Origin: Bacteroidales bacterium
GTDB taxonomy: Bacteria > Bacteroidota > Bacteroidia > Bacteroidales > P3
DNA length: 64,000 nt
Assembly (NCBI GenBank): GCA_017451385.1
Contig: JAFSPS010000042.1
Location: 124,001 to 188,000 of the forward strand
Direction of reading: 5' to 3'
The notes beneath the pieces are model-generated. The model was not told the DNA's origin and searched no databases. It saw only the letters and a program-made list of their open reading frames with translations. Positions 12,001-17,887 of the stretch are shown here, in pieces. The stretch's first letter is position 1. Each line of letters begins with the position of its first letter. A program made the position numbers and the translations under genes.

Positions 12001-15000
12001 GGTGATACTGAGCCGCTGGGCAAAGCCTGTGCGCGTGGTGCCAGCAAGCGAGGTGGCGGAGAGCATCATGGAGCAGATAGACGGCGAGCTGGAGAGCCTG
12101 CCGAGCAACGTGCTGACACCCGATGTGCGTGCGGAGTTGGAGAAGAGGGGTGTGCGGATAGTGGAGACGGACACGAAAGGGCGCATCGTGGAGGGTGCGG
12201 ACAAGGGCAAGACATGGAGCGAGACGCAGAAGGGTGTGAAGCCGGCAGACATGGTGCGCAGCACGGTGAATCGTTTGGCTGGCAAGCTGGGTACTAAGGT
12301 AAGGATAATAGAGAGCAGGGACGAGCTGCCGCAGGGATGGACGGAGAGGCAGAAGCGTACGCGTCGCGGCTGGTACGACAGCAGGACTGGCGAGGTGGTG
12401 GTGATACTGCCTAACCAGACGTCTGCGGCGGATGCGGAGCGTACGGTGCTTCACGAGGTGGTGGGGCATAAGGGGCTGCGCCGTCTCTTCGGCGAGGATT
12501 TCGACACGATGCTCGACAACGTGTATGAGAATGCCACGGATGAGATACGGAGCCGCATAGATGCCGACGTGAGGAGCGGCAAGCTCAACCGGCGCGAGGC
12601 TACGGAGGAGTACATGGCGCGTCTGGCGGAGGATGAGAAGGCGATGAAGGAGGCGCAGCGCAGCGGCTTGTGGGACAAGATAAAGGGGTGGCTGATGGAT
12701 ATGCTGCGCAAGGCAGGCGTGCGGCTGCCGCATAGGCTGACGGATAACGACTTGCGCTATATCCTGTGGGCGAGCCGTAAGAATATGGAGGAGCGCGACG
12801 CGATGAGCAAGGCGGAGGATATAGTGATGCGTCAGCGTCTGGGCGTAGAGGGCGAGAGCCGCGAGGAGGACAGGGTGTATGCTGGGAGGAGCGGAGAGCG
12901 AGAGGACATGGAGGATGAGAGACATCTGTGGGAGGATAATTTAGATTTAGAAATGGAGCAAGATGCGTTTAACGAGTTTTTTGAAGGAGCCAAGGCGCGC
13001 AACGAGAGACCCGAGAGGGAGGAAGATTATAGCGAAGAGGAGTATCAGGAAGAGTTGTCGTACTGGGAGAGGGAGTGTGCAGAAGAGGCGTTTGAGAGGC
13101 AGAGAATGTCGTATGACGAACGTCAGATGGACGATGGTGTGAGCGAAAAAGATATTATAGATTTTGCAGATGCTTACGAGCTGGTAAAGACGGACGACGG
13201 ATATACGGTAGAGCCCAAGAAGGACAATCAGGGCAGACTGACGGAAGATGCCAAAAGGGCATTAGGCATCACGAGACAGCCTACGCAGTACGAGCGTCAG
13301 ACAAAGACGATAGAGGAGTTGCAGTCGGCAATGGGATTGAGTAAGGTACGCACGAGGACACAGTATGTGAGAGGAGAGACCAAGGACGGAGACAAGTGGG
13401 TGATAAGGATAGGAGACCATGCGGCTAACGCCAATAATTTTAGGATGTACGACCCCGATGCGGATTATGTGCTAAGTATCGTGGTGGATAACGAGTTTGA
13501 CCCACATCGGCAGCGACAGGAGAGGATGCAAGACGAGATGAGAGATAGACATCAGATAGTAATAACATCGGATTTGTGGGAGAGCGACAAGGAAGGACTA
13601 TTGTCGGAGATAGAGAAGTTTAAGGAGACTGGCGTGTTTGAGTACGACGATGGGCTGCTGTTTAGAAACGATGATGTGGAGGATGTGAACCGCCTTTTCA
13701 ACGAGGAACTGGAGAAGCAGATAGACGGGACATTGCCTGCTGGACATGTGTACAACATGGGGTTTCCGAGCGCAATATTGCGGAGTACGGGATTTCCTGA
13801 TGTGCCTATTGAACTTTCAGCAAGTCATCTTGCCAAGAAAGCACAAGCCTCGCACCATCCATTTGATATTAGCGAAATCAAAGACCTTGTTCAATCACTT
13901 CAAAATCCTATGGCAGTATTTGTCTATGGAGAAAAAGGGAAGGCTCAAAATGTTATTATAGAGATACAGCACGATGGCAAGAGCTTTGTCGTTGGCATCC
14001 ATTTCAATCAAAAAAGAGGAAATGCCGAAGTGTCAAGCATACGAGGGTTATATCCTAAAGATAATGCCGAGTGGCTGAATTGGATTAGTCAGGGGAAAGC
14101 CTTGTATATAGACAAAGAAAAAATCCAAACCCTTATAGACCAACAGCGAAAGAATCTCGCTGACGTGGAGTATCTGGATTTGGAAGATGTTGCAAAGATA
14201 GTAAATAATTTTGAAAACCCGGAGATAAAAGATGATGGTCTGCTGTTTCGGGAGGAGGATGGCTCTGAATCCTCTGATGGCTCTGAATCCTCTGATGGCT
14301 CTGATGGCTCGGAGGTGGCTGATGAGGCTATGGAGACTACGCCGATGACGCTGTATGAGAAGATGACGGATGCTCTTATACGTTTGGCGAAGGAGCGTGG
14401 GGACAATGTGCGTCTGTGGAAGGGCGTGCATCGTGCGTTGCGTGAGAAGCTGAACGAGATAGGTGTAGAAATGGTAGGCAAGAGGACTTTTGACAGAGGG
14501 ACGCTTGCAGACCTTGTGAGTGTGGCAAAGATGATGGTGAGGGGCGACATAGTGGAAGAAAGCGAGGTGAGGCCGCTGATAGAGAGCATAAGCAACGGGA
14601 CGGATGCCGACGGCGCAACGGTGCAGCTGAAGACGATACTGGACAAGGCGCAGAAGAGGGACGAGGAGAACACGGTGCTATTTGGCGGCGACGACTACAC
14701 GCAGCGCGACCGAGTGATAGCAAGAGAGGCATACGAGCGCATGGTAAGCAGCGGCAGGTTCCAGTTCCGCGAGGCGATGCAGGACAGCATGCTTGGCTTG
14801 CGCAGGCTGTACGAGGCGGTGCTTGGCAAGGGGACGAGGATAGAGGATGTGGAGGACGGAATGAACGCCTACACGGCGGAGAACCGTATGAGCAGCATGA
14901 ACGCCGCGGAGCAGCACGAGTATTTCAGGGTATATATGAACGCCATACTGGAGGCTATACACGAGATAGCAGGCAGCAACAAGGAGGAGCGTCAAGCACT

Positions 15001-17737
15001 GACGGACTACATGATGGCGAAGCACGGCTTGGAGCGCAACGAGAGGTTTGCGGCGCGCGATGCGAGAGCAGCAGAGAAAGAGGGGGCAGACTATGACGAG
15101 ACCTACGGACAGAACCGCAAGCGGGACTATGCAGGACTGACGGCACTGACGGGCGAGAAAGATGTAGAGAAGGCGGAAGAGAAGGCGCGGCAGATGGTAG
15201 ATGAGTTTGAGGCAAAGCACGACACGCGGAAGTTGTGGGACAGCACGAATGCTGCCACGAAAGCCACGTTGAAGAAGCTGTATGACAGCGGCGTGCTGAG
15301 TGCGGAGAGTTACGGAGAGATAAGCCAGATGTTCGAGTACTATATACCGTTGCAGGGTTGGGACGAGACGACGAGCGACGAGGTGTATGGCTACCTGACG
15401 AGCAAGGACGGCCCGCTGCGCGGCAGCCCTATAAAGCATGCAAAGGGGCGCAGCAGCAAGGCTGATGACCCGATAGCGACGATAGCGATGATGGCTGACG
15501 CGGCGATACAGCAGGGCAACAGGAACGAGATGAAGCAGAGGTTTCTGAACTTCGTGCTGAGCCATCCGAGCGATGCTGTGAGCGTGAGCGGACTATGGCT
15601 GGAGAAGAGACTGGGCAGCGACGAGTGGGTGCCTGCATTCCCCGAGATAGCGGACAGCGACACGCCCGAAGAGGTGGAGAACAAGGTGGCGGCATTCGAG
15701 GCAAGGATGGAGGCGGCAAAGGCGGTGAATCCCAACATGGTGAAGCATGGCGGCGAGGCGGCAAATATACCGTACAAGGTGAAACCGGGGATGATAAGCG
15801 AGCATCAGGTACTGGTGAAGCGAGGGGGCATGACATACGTGCTGACGATAAACGGCAACCCGAGGGCAGCACAGGCTTTGAACGGGCTGACTAACCCCGA
15901 CACGAAGGTGGGCGGCATATTTGACGCTGTGATAAAGAGCGGCGAATGGGTAAACCGTCAGCTGAGCGCGGCATATACGACGCGTAACCCCGACTTCATG
16001 CTGAGCAACTTCCTGCGCGATGCTATATACAGTAATAGTATGGTGTGGGTAAAGGAGAAAGGCAACTATGCCTTGAAGTTTCACAAGAACTTCGGCAAGT
16101 TTAACCCGGGTACTATGGCCGTGCTGTTTACGAAATGGGAGCGCGGCACGCTGGACGAGAACAACTACATGGAGAGTATGTTCAAGGATTTTATGATGAA
16201 CGGCGGCGAGACGGGCTATACCAACGTGAAGGATATAGAGAAGCACAAGAAGGAGATAGCGAAGGTGCTGAAACGTCAGAGTGACAAGACGAGGGCTGCA
16301 CTGAGCGCGCTGGGGATAGGGCTTGACGTGCTGAACAGGAGCGTGGAGAACTGTGCAAGGTTTGCGGCGTTTGTGACATCGAGGGAGTTAGGGCGCAGCA
16401 TGGGCAGGAGCATCTATGATGCCAAGGAGGTGAGCGTGAACTTCAACAAGAAGGGTGCTGGCGACCGTTTTATGCGGGCCGAGGGGCAGACGGTGCTGGG
16501 CAAGATAGGGGCTATAGGCAGCGGCGCGGGGCGCGGGCTGTTTGTGTTCTGGAATGCTGGCATGCAGGGCATGACGAATTTCGGGCGCGCCTTCAAGCAT
16601 CATCCCGTAAAGGCCACGGCAGGGGCGGCGGCGATGTTCAGCCTCGGTGTGGTAGTGCCGCTGATAGCAAAGGCTATGACGGCAGGGGGCGACGACGATG
16701 ACAAGAACGCCTACTATAACCTGCCCGAATACATACGGCGCAGCAACATCTGCATCTATGCCGGCGACAAGTGGGTGACGATACCGCTGCCGATAGAGTA
16801 CAGGGCTATCTACGGTTTGGGCGAGCTGGCGACGGGCGTGCTGACGGGCGAGGAGCATTATAGCGATGGCGAGATGGCGAAACAGTTTATAAGCCAGATG
16901 AGCCAGGTGCTGCCGTTGGACTTCATGGAGGGCGGCGGAGGCTGGCACGCCTTCGTGCCGAGCGCGGTGAAGCCTTTTGTGGAGGCGCAGGGCAACCGCC
17001 GTTGGACGGGGCTGCCGCTGTACAGGGACAATCCATACGACGAGGACAAGGAACTTCCAGAATGGACGAAGGCGTACAGCAGCACTGACAAGCATTTTGT
17101 GGAGGCTGCCAAAGGCATTAGCGATATGACTGGCGGCGATGACTACGTAGAGGGGTGGATAGACATCAACCCCGCAAAGGTGGAGTATATGCTCAACGGT
17201 TATCTGGGCGGCTATTTCAGCACGCCGGCGAAGCTGGTGAAGATGACGGAGACAGCGTTTGGAGAGAGGGATTTCGACTGGCGGAATATGCTGTTTGCCA
17301 ACCGAGTGATAAAGACGGGCGACGAGACCACGAAGATGCGTAAGATACAGAACGATTATTTCAGATACAAGGACGAGTATGAGGAGACGAAGCGACGCTA
17401 TAAGGCATACGAAAAAGAGGCGAACGCTGGGGTTGAGAGGTATGCGGAGAAACTAAACGACCTTAACTATTCGGAGAGGTATGCGCGGTATCTGATATTT
17501 GATGATTACGGCAAGGCGGTGGAGCGGCTGTACAAGATGAAGGAATACGAGAAAGACGAAGAGATGAAAGCCTTGATAGCGGAGGAGCATGACGAGATGA
17601 TGCGGCTGCTTGTGGAGACGATACGCGAGTATGACAAGACGGAACGAGTGCCTGAGCAGAAGGAGATGAATGAGCATATAAGGGAGGTCAATGAGAAGAT
17701 AAATGAAGCCTATAATAAGAAAAGAAAGAGTAGTTGA
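2..17737 (+). CDS. Giant phage polyvalent (DNA-ejection/effector) protein, 5' end outside window
   Basis: The frame is already open at base 2, so the protein begins outside the window; the GTG at 53 is only the first internal start, and the visible part exceeds 5,900 residues. Modules by nucleotide position: SH3-like and coiled-coil stretches (to about 1,600); DdrB/ParB-like domain with GNNR (2,087-2,098); Gly/Ser-rich linker (3,110-3,290); clamp-like segment (3,660-4,300); RNase-like HIYNDHYG (5,288-5,320); ART-like VYHGT...GWGTYVT (from 5,686); HEYAH zinc site (6,505-6,519); second RNase-like IRHIKKGH (7,222-7,245); ART-like VVYHQTG (7,631); IYRAVP module (8,575); JAB/RadC HNHPSG (9,308-9,325); large polyvalent-associated domain with DEVQSKRHQ (10,600-11,400); HEVVGH zinc site (12,452-12,469); MuF-C-like (13,650-14,230); LPD38-like C-terminus (14,340-17,300) with a hydrophobic helix (16,610-16,680). 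By analogy with polyvalent proteins it is probably packaged and ejected with the DNA. Module names are motif-level inferences; the polyvalent nature itself is secure. Confidence 0.88.
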   Translation: MQVEVIGEEQGDDGLTYVRVREVGGKEEMSLREDVLSELALQANEQQAANEQEEEGKGEYRGVFAAGSRRRMMDAFGTFHDIEIVSDNNDGSVMVREEGVEYPLAKAKILDGIERAGRYDATHRTSRYNQGDELWLDDGEGEHRVQVLSVQADGTVSVYDPETGEIVDIDEKSLDEAVEATRAKYKVSLDADSSYDGLNDEGESVKMTIQGESVNEGGETMYDVVLTDGDGKESLVTLSEADIQHYVDNERHARMGADKAAKATADAMPLTEEGKPDYEAADVARTVRYVYEESGLDEEVADQFVENKGKEAQGALEKVMRKEPKIGTDIDEYKAAHERWAAEVEAARKSKEYWDAVKAERERVKTEKVRVADDNAYKAAVAQGRTEAFEEYLNSYPDGIHAEEAKQMIAFAKRKGHKQIMAAKKKLQEAGDVMEKAQAISDFIYNVYHGAEATEEENAMFDEARRELASQGYEIVDVLGQPYHEGMKAQAQFVTDTSLPVGTAVITGVRKPQVNKDGRMVQAAEVTVTQAAFGDQGEVDEAIRKARAGDKDAQALLDECGIEWVDKDVPDWKADKASDARARGYRMADGVRYDRQQPTEGVYGDEVDIDFTTQEKPVRGRYKVVEASSVQPSHTSGHRNVYHFISEAQPKERTDKTSEAESTRIASDMKPDRITGGTNAYGGAPVVNARGEVIQGNNRAIALRKMWGERHEESQASYRQYLIEHAAEFGLDADAVAQMENPVLVRELDVEDEEAIRLGQFAATDLETGGIVRIEPRSTNAKMTAEQVVRSYGILFNTDNSEATIGELIEANGDRYLAYLHQVGAISSTQMQSAYKRDGKTLTEDARSDIRKMMLFNILNGGADGIEAAFESLPDRVKKALPQSMAGDMRLEEGDRLLPDVQKAIMACVEVTNSDLMRKAIEGMGKKQMKLEDYQSVIGSLAGQMSLTDRPLGERYTELQLEIAAHLLADTQTRLKEIFAEYQRLILGESGNMFQETEKLSREEAIERVFEVKPNKASSNDTRRETKNLPTGGEERGGEGASGGRAGTADGRAGRERAAKSSRGRVGGESADDSGSEKGKQESPSAEKAEGNGVLSAENGGKDNASNSKAAARVAKAKEIAERLVRADNADNGDYLEEHEAKQELLAHLRTMTDEERAQAFPWYKRGEKGNAPDGGGAVEVALAEDDVRREVSANLQTVIDEGERPQRTGKTLDGKQSGVASFAMSVKEAKKDSRLVLTGIHHDAEERVAVATDGHLMVWSSDEYDEKHAGQTIATATAENNGERVQKGEPIEGRYPKWKNVVESNANKHGKHAQEIDLQGLADFLADLQERIKADYAALKELYPNYKVKLSEYEQNTRVVMRMHDGTVVVVPYSGLKAMTEAAVRMEARQMVWNGEESAVMLRGERGGAMLMPIATDNFRDKEAVRKLMTLDGYGEESAGRLWGYAVKGMEDEKNEEKGEEKGEEKKKDLSGFVEGMTKMQRGRTEKVLGERFNYSEGGVMTRAERMERKVSEGAVFSKHLDDKGKTVYSFENSDGSYTIITKTEYDYAAYLGGKAASEEAFEGERRRFRRGELSAKFDYPTMERIEKMIEWKERTLRVINPNGTEGQRVTKELEELKELKSLREEDAKTSNEVTEQGESGSGNGERQQRVDSAGKASRVSKVEKALRDGVVRLLRKMGIEVSEDWKEGERVLAAAEDMVREQVVEETKNKVLSEFERAKQGNAAGERIPIGKLTKQGREYLQDISGISIKPDVDFILNSSDLRHIYNDHYGENEKDKGNNIPLTDEDIRSMVDTITSPDKVVFGTDKEDGRKLFFFIKQAADGTYNLTEVYADRRGNLTAKSFFKSKKSIAQRADELLNSPKLKTSETGGESSFSSAKIPQIFEPAKNNSVREMRVYHGTAADFDRFDHRHMGEGEGAQAYGWGTYVTQVEGIGKAYAHTAVSVNEPYNDVKYVGTTLSESDAKVLAGLFNGGRRDWQGVLDFLQASAEKGSERSRRYIEKFKSTRPEDWVAPTSGRRYLYTVEIPDDNGSNYLEWNKPIKQKQLTKIASALAKEKGKEYGDYLKEKKGSYGENIYYELYTSLGSKQAASELLHSAGFTGIKVPTGFISGESVEGKYNYVIFNESDARITGKTKFMRTPDGGEAYGFTKDGVIHLDPRIATSETAVHEYAHLWSEALRRANPAAWERLKEEMLGQEDVLEYVKRLYPELEGDELMEEVFAHYAGRRGAERLRAEMAEEMEKAEGVFAKGMVARVFAKIRNAVRAFWNQTRQLFAGRVEGLDKVSAEDFADMTLADLLGGYNPRTGRTAEERRIEEEAKMDGTWMQAPNGKKSNLTERQWVQVRTAAFKRWFGDWEKAQLIRQARNAWNDPESKNKFTFSISDRLAEAFSNLLGHEIKTVTITDDAIRHIKKGHSSGEEKRGQVNLTPEDIAIIPYILNNYDAIERSPEYDDRMGNRAITVRKRINGVSVVATIEQGKNKEFVVTQWQYMRSDALDAAVATPGPNVRNDSDSDAAKIRKEIETLKKSVEKCSAVVDENGEPRVVYHQTGNEFTVFDTRHSGAGTTDMQMPFGIFLKPTERNIGIQGSRQMALFARITNPLRLANRDVLKQYLSDNVPGYREAQEAYERIDREYQMQLDAIEAEEDREYKEVWQKRRDGEMSEEEYQERIKKIYAKSEQILNEWTTKSNEQGAVMKQMVDEYMRGGEYDGIVLEQDEGSFGRSTMTLLAYEPTQVKSAEENVGTYDGANADVRYQISDMDEEYMDAVERGDMETAQRLVYEAARLAGYMPDSDYRATHTAPTGRDGFSVSINDATKGIYPEDLYSPDGYRYYGSGRAMDMQSWSIFKRVKGNPDAQVAIYRAVPKSVKETKLRNGDWVTINEDYARQHGEAHIKGPYKIIKDTVPAKYVFTNGDSLHEQGYDDGGNYAYKDTKNNRKLLDAVTYDDEGNVIPLSKRFNKRNGDVRYHRRSGGETAGQLSLFGDEEVENARGKAERGAAAQSRLPRLRRLREGEKCYVERRLSEDKSFTLVGRSEKVETVDDVAYIFRCLEDKAVEHTFLVFVKDGVPTIVHAGMGSAVQSAMDLSTLAPMIEQMKPDAIYSVHNHPSGKLTASANDQQLYSAIRSTVPAGVRVEHVIIDTYRHDYNVIRHTGYANQDFAVETRRQGEESGSGEKMKLYAFDSKKYNEDYKERHVSDAADVAAYVSSLRLGDAKKVGVLVLDNANNICGVVCPNVNSMDEIEEEGVIRGLLSDAMMMGGRQVMVFGTGVDMANTSREQVSRLKQRIRSLSGMSMSLLDIVETGKWGGYYVSAQLEGKLRESGAEYEGERREESEVGENSSSEEDGLLFRDEEGEMFYSPARRAVEGVKQGKATGEQWLRMIEKAGGLKAGEDKWTGLSEWLKENKDKSLTKEDVLEYLAENEVQVEEVEYEDAADNADFESLKKEYDKMLRDEGYDYAWEQLRERFGDDAEIAFTDIGGELGIDNGEAASVLLRMNRPIQETRLEYTTEGLENKREIALTVPTIEPWNENDEIHFGDADGGRAVAWVRFGETRDADGRRVLVIDEVQSKRHQEGREKGYANVTDWQYRERLLKAKGDAWDELQGYNKELEKKGVRYPSERSEEEQRKHEKLVKAYKEAEEKLIVWEQQFGYHGSVPDAPFEKNWHELAMKRMLRYAAENGYDKVAWTKGEQQAARYNIGNAVRNIDAGIDQNGNRVMLIHLNQGGTVDITHDNEGNITHMNNIGKDVGLGEAKNIRDIVGKDIALQALTITDKGTENMKNWKGNGLRIGGEGMKGFYDQMLPRFMDKYGKRWGVRTKDVVLPDVEASGRVMHSVDVTEEMKESVMAGQPLFREVTDEDEIERLEGEPTIRVYRAMQVIDGQLYPPMSAKVNGRLREPSHLGRWERADENPELATEDGKFKLDKGNRKSVPAAYNPYLHTSTTMLNDQFSEAQNRPNLVVVEMEVPVSELTSGYKAERAKDGVGVHDWKAGVVQGKLTGMREVILSRWAKPVRVVPASEVAESIMEQIDGELESLPSNVLTPDVRAELEKRGVRIVETDTKGRIVEGADKGKTWSETQKGVKPADMVRSTVNRLAGKLGTKVRIIESRDELPQGWTERQKRTRRGWYDSRTGEVVVILPNQTSAADAERTVLHEVVGHKGLRRLFGEDFDTMLDNVYENATDEIRSRIDADVRSGKLNRREATEEYMARLAEDEKAMKEAQRSGLWDKIKGWLMDMLRKAGVRLPHRLTDNDLRYILWASRKNMEERDAMSKAEDIVMRQRLGVEGESREEDRVYAGRSGEREDMEDERHLWEDNLDLEMEQDAFNEFFEGAKARNERPEREEDYSEEEYQEELSYWERECAEEAFERQRMSYDERQMDDGVSEKDIIDFADAYELVKTDDGYTVEPKKDNQGRLTEDAKRALGITRQPTQYERQTKTIEELQSAMGLSKVRTRTQYVRGETKDGDKWVIRIGDHAANANNFRMYDPDADYVLSIVVDNEFDPHRQRQERMQDEMRDRHQIVITSDLWESDKEGLLSEIEKFKETGVFEYDDGLLFRNDDVEDVNRLFNEELEKQIDGTLPAGHVYNMGFPSAILRSTGFPDVPIELSASHLAKKAQASHHPFDISEIKDLVQSLQNPMAVFVYGEKGKAQNVIIEIQHDGKSFVVGIHFNQKRGNAEVSSIRGLYPKDNAEWLNWISQGKALYIDKEKIQTLIDQQRKNLADVEYLDLEDVAKIVNNFENPEIKDDGLLFREEDGSESSDGSESSDGSDGSEVADEAMETTPMTLYEKMTDALIRLAKERGDNVRLWKGVHRALREKLNEIGVEMVGKRTFDRGTLADLVSVAKMMVRGDIVEESEVRPLIESISNGTDADGATVQLKTILDKAQKRDEENTVLFGGDDYTQRDRVIAREAYERMVSSGRFQFREAMQDSMLGLRRLYEAVLGKGTRIEDVEDGMNAYTAENRMSSMNAAEQHEYFRVYMNAILEAIHEIAGSNKEERQALTDYMMAKHGLERNERFAARDARAAEKEGADYDETYGQNRKRDYAGLTALTGEKDVEKAEEKARQMVDEFEAKHDTRKLWDSTNAATKATLKKLYDSGVLSAESYGEISQMFEYYIPLQGWDETTSDEVYGYLTSKDGPLRGSPIKHAKGRSSKADDPIATIAMMADAAIQQGNRNEMKQRFLNFVLSHPSDAVSVSGLWLEKRLGSDEWVPAFPEIADSDTPEEVENKVAAFEARMEAAKAVNPNMVKHGGEAANIPYKVKPGMISEHQVLVKRGGMTYVLTINGNPRAAQALNGLTNPDTKVGGIFDAVIKSGEWVNRQLSAAYTTRNPDFMLSNFLRDAIYSNSMVWVKEKGNYALKFHKNFGKFNPGTMAVLFTKWERGTLDENNYMESMFKDFMMNGGETGYTNVKDIEKHKKEIAKVLKRQSDKTRAALSALGIGLDVLNRSVENCARFAAFVTSRELGRSMGRSIYDAKEVSVNFNKKGAGDRFMRAEGQTVLGKIGAIGSGAGRGLFVFWNAGMQGMTNFGRAFKHHPVKATAGAAAMFSLGVVVPLIAKAMTAGGDDDDKNAYYNLPEYIRRSNICIYAGDKWVTIPLPIEYRAIYGLGELATGVLTGEEHYSDGEMAKQFISQMSQVLPLDFMEGGGGWHAFVPSAVKPFVEAQGNRRWTGLPLYRDNPYDEDKELPEWTKAYSSTDKHFVEAAKGISDMTGGDDYVEGWIDINPAKVEYMLNGYLGGYFSTPAKLVKMTETAFGERDFDWRNMLFANRVIKTGDETTKMRKIQNDYFRYKDEYEETKRRYKAYEKEANAGVERYAEKLNDLNYSERYARYLIFDDYGKAVERLYKMKEYEKDEEMKALIAEEHDEMMRLLVETIREYDKTERVPEQKEMNEHIREVNEKINEAYNKKRKSS

Positions 17738-17757
17738 TGAGTGATGTAAGTTTGCAG

Positions 17758-17792
17758 GAGGGTGTCATGTAAGGTGATGCCCTCTTTTTTTT
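17758..17792 (+). terminator. Intrinsic terminator after the giant gene
   Basis: A 10-base-pair stem (GAGGGTGTCA with TGATGCCCTC, two G-T wobbles, 7-base loop) is followed by eight T residues. It lies 21 bases after the stop codon of the giant gene and should separate its transcript from the terminase gene. Confidence 0.85.
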
Positions 17793-17852
17793 GCGAGAGG
17801 GGGAGGGATGCTGATGAATAACAGATAAAAGGGTAAAAAGGCGGCATGTGTA

Positions 17853-17860
17853 TAATTTTG
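17853..17860 (+). promoter_or_regulatory. Candidate -7 element for the terminase gene
   Basis: TAATTTTG matches the Bacteroidetes -7 consensus TAnnTTTG and lies between the upstream terminator and the terminase start, 27 bases before the ATG. No good TTTG -33 element is visible at the expected 19-base spacing, so this is a weak call supported mainly by position. Confidence 0.4.
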
Positions 17861-17887
17861 CGATTTAGTTAGGGATATAGTGTCTAA

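Noticed and set aside
11477-12925. Minus-strand open frame of 482 codons inside the giant gene
   Set aside because: It is a compositional shadow of the G-rich plus-strand gene: His/Leu/Arg-rich, no recognisable domain and no start signals.
14678-16246. Minus-strand open frames opposite the C-terminal region of the giant gene
   Set aside because: Low-complexity translations in the antisense of the LPD38-like region; no independent support.
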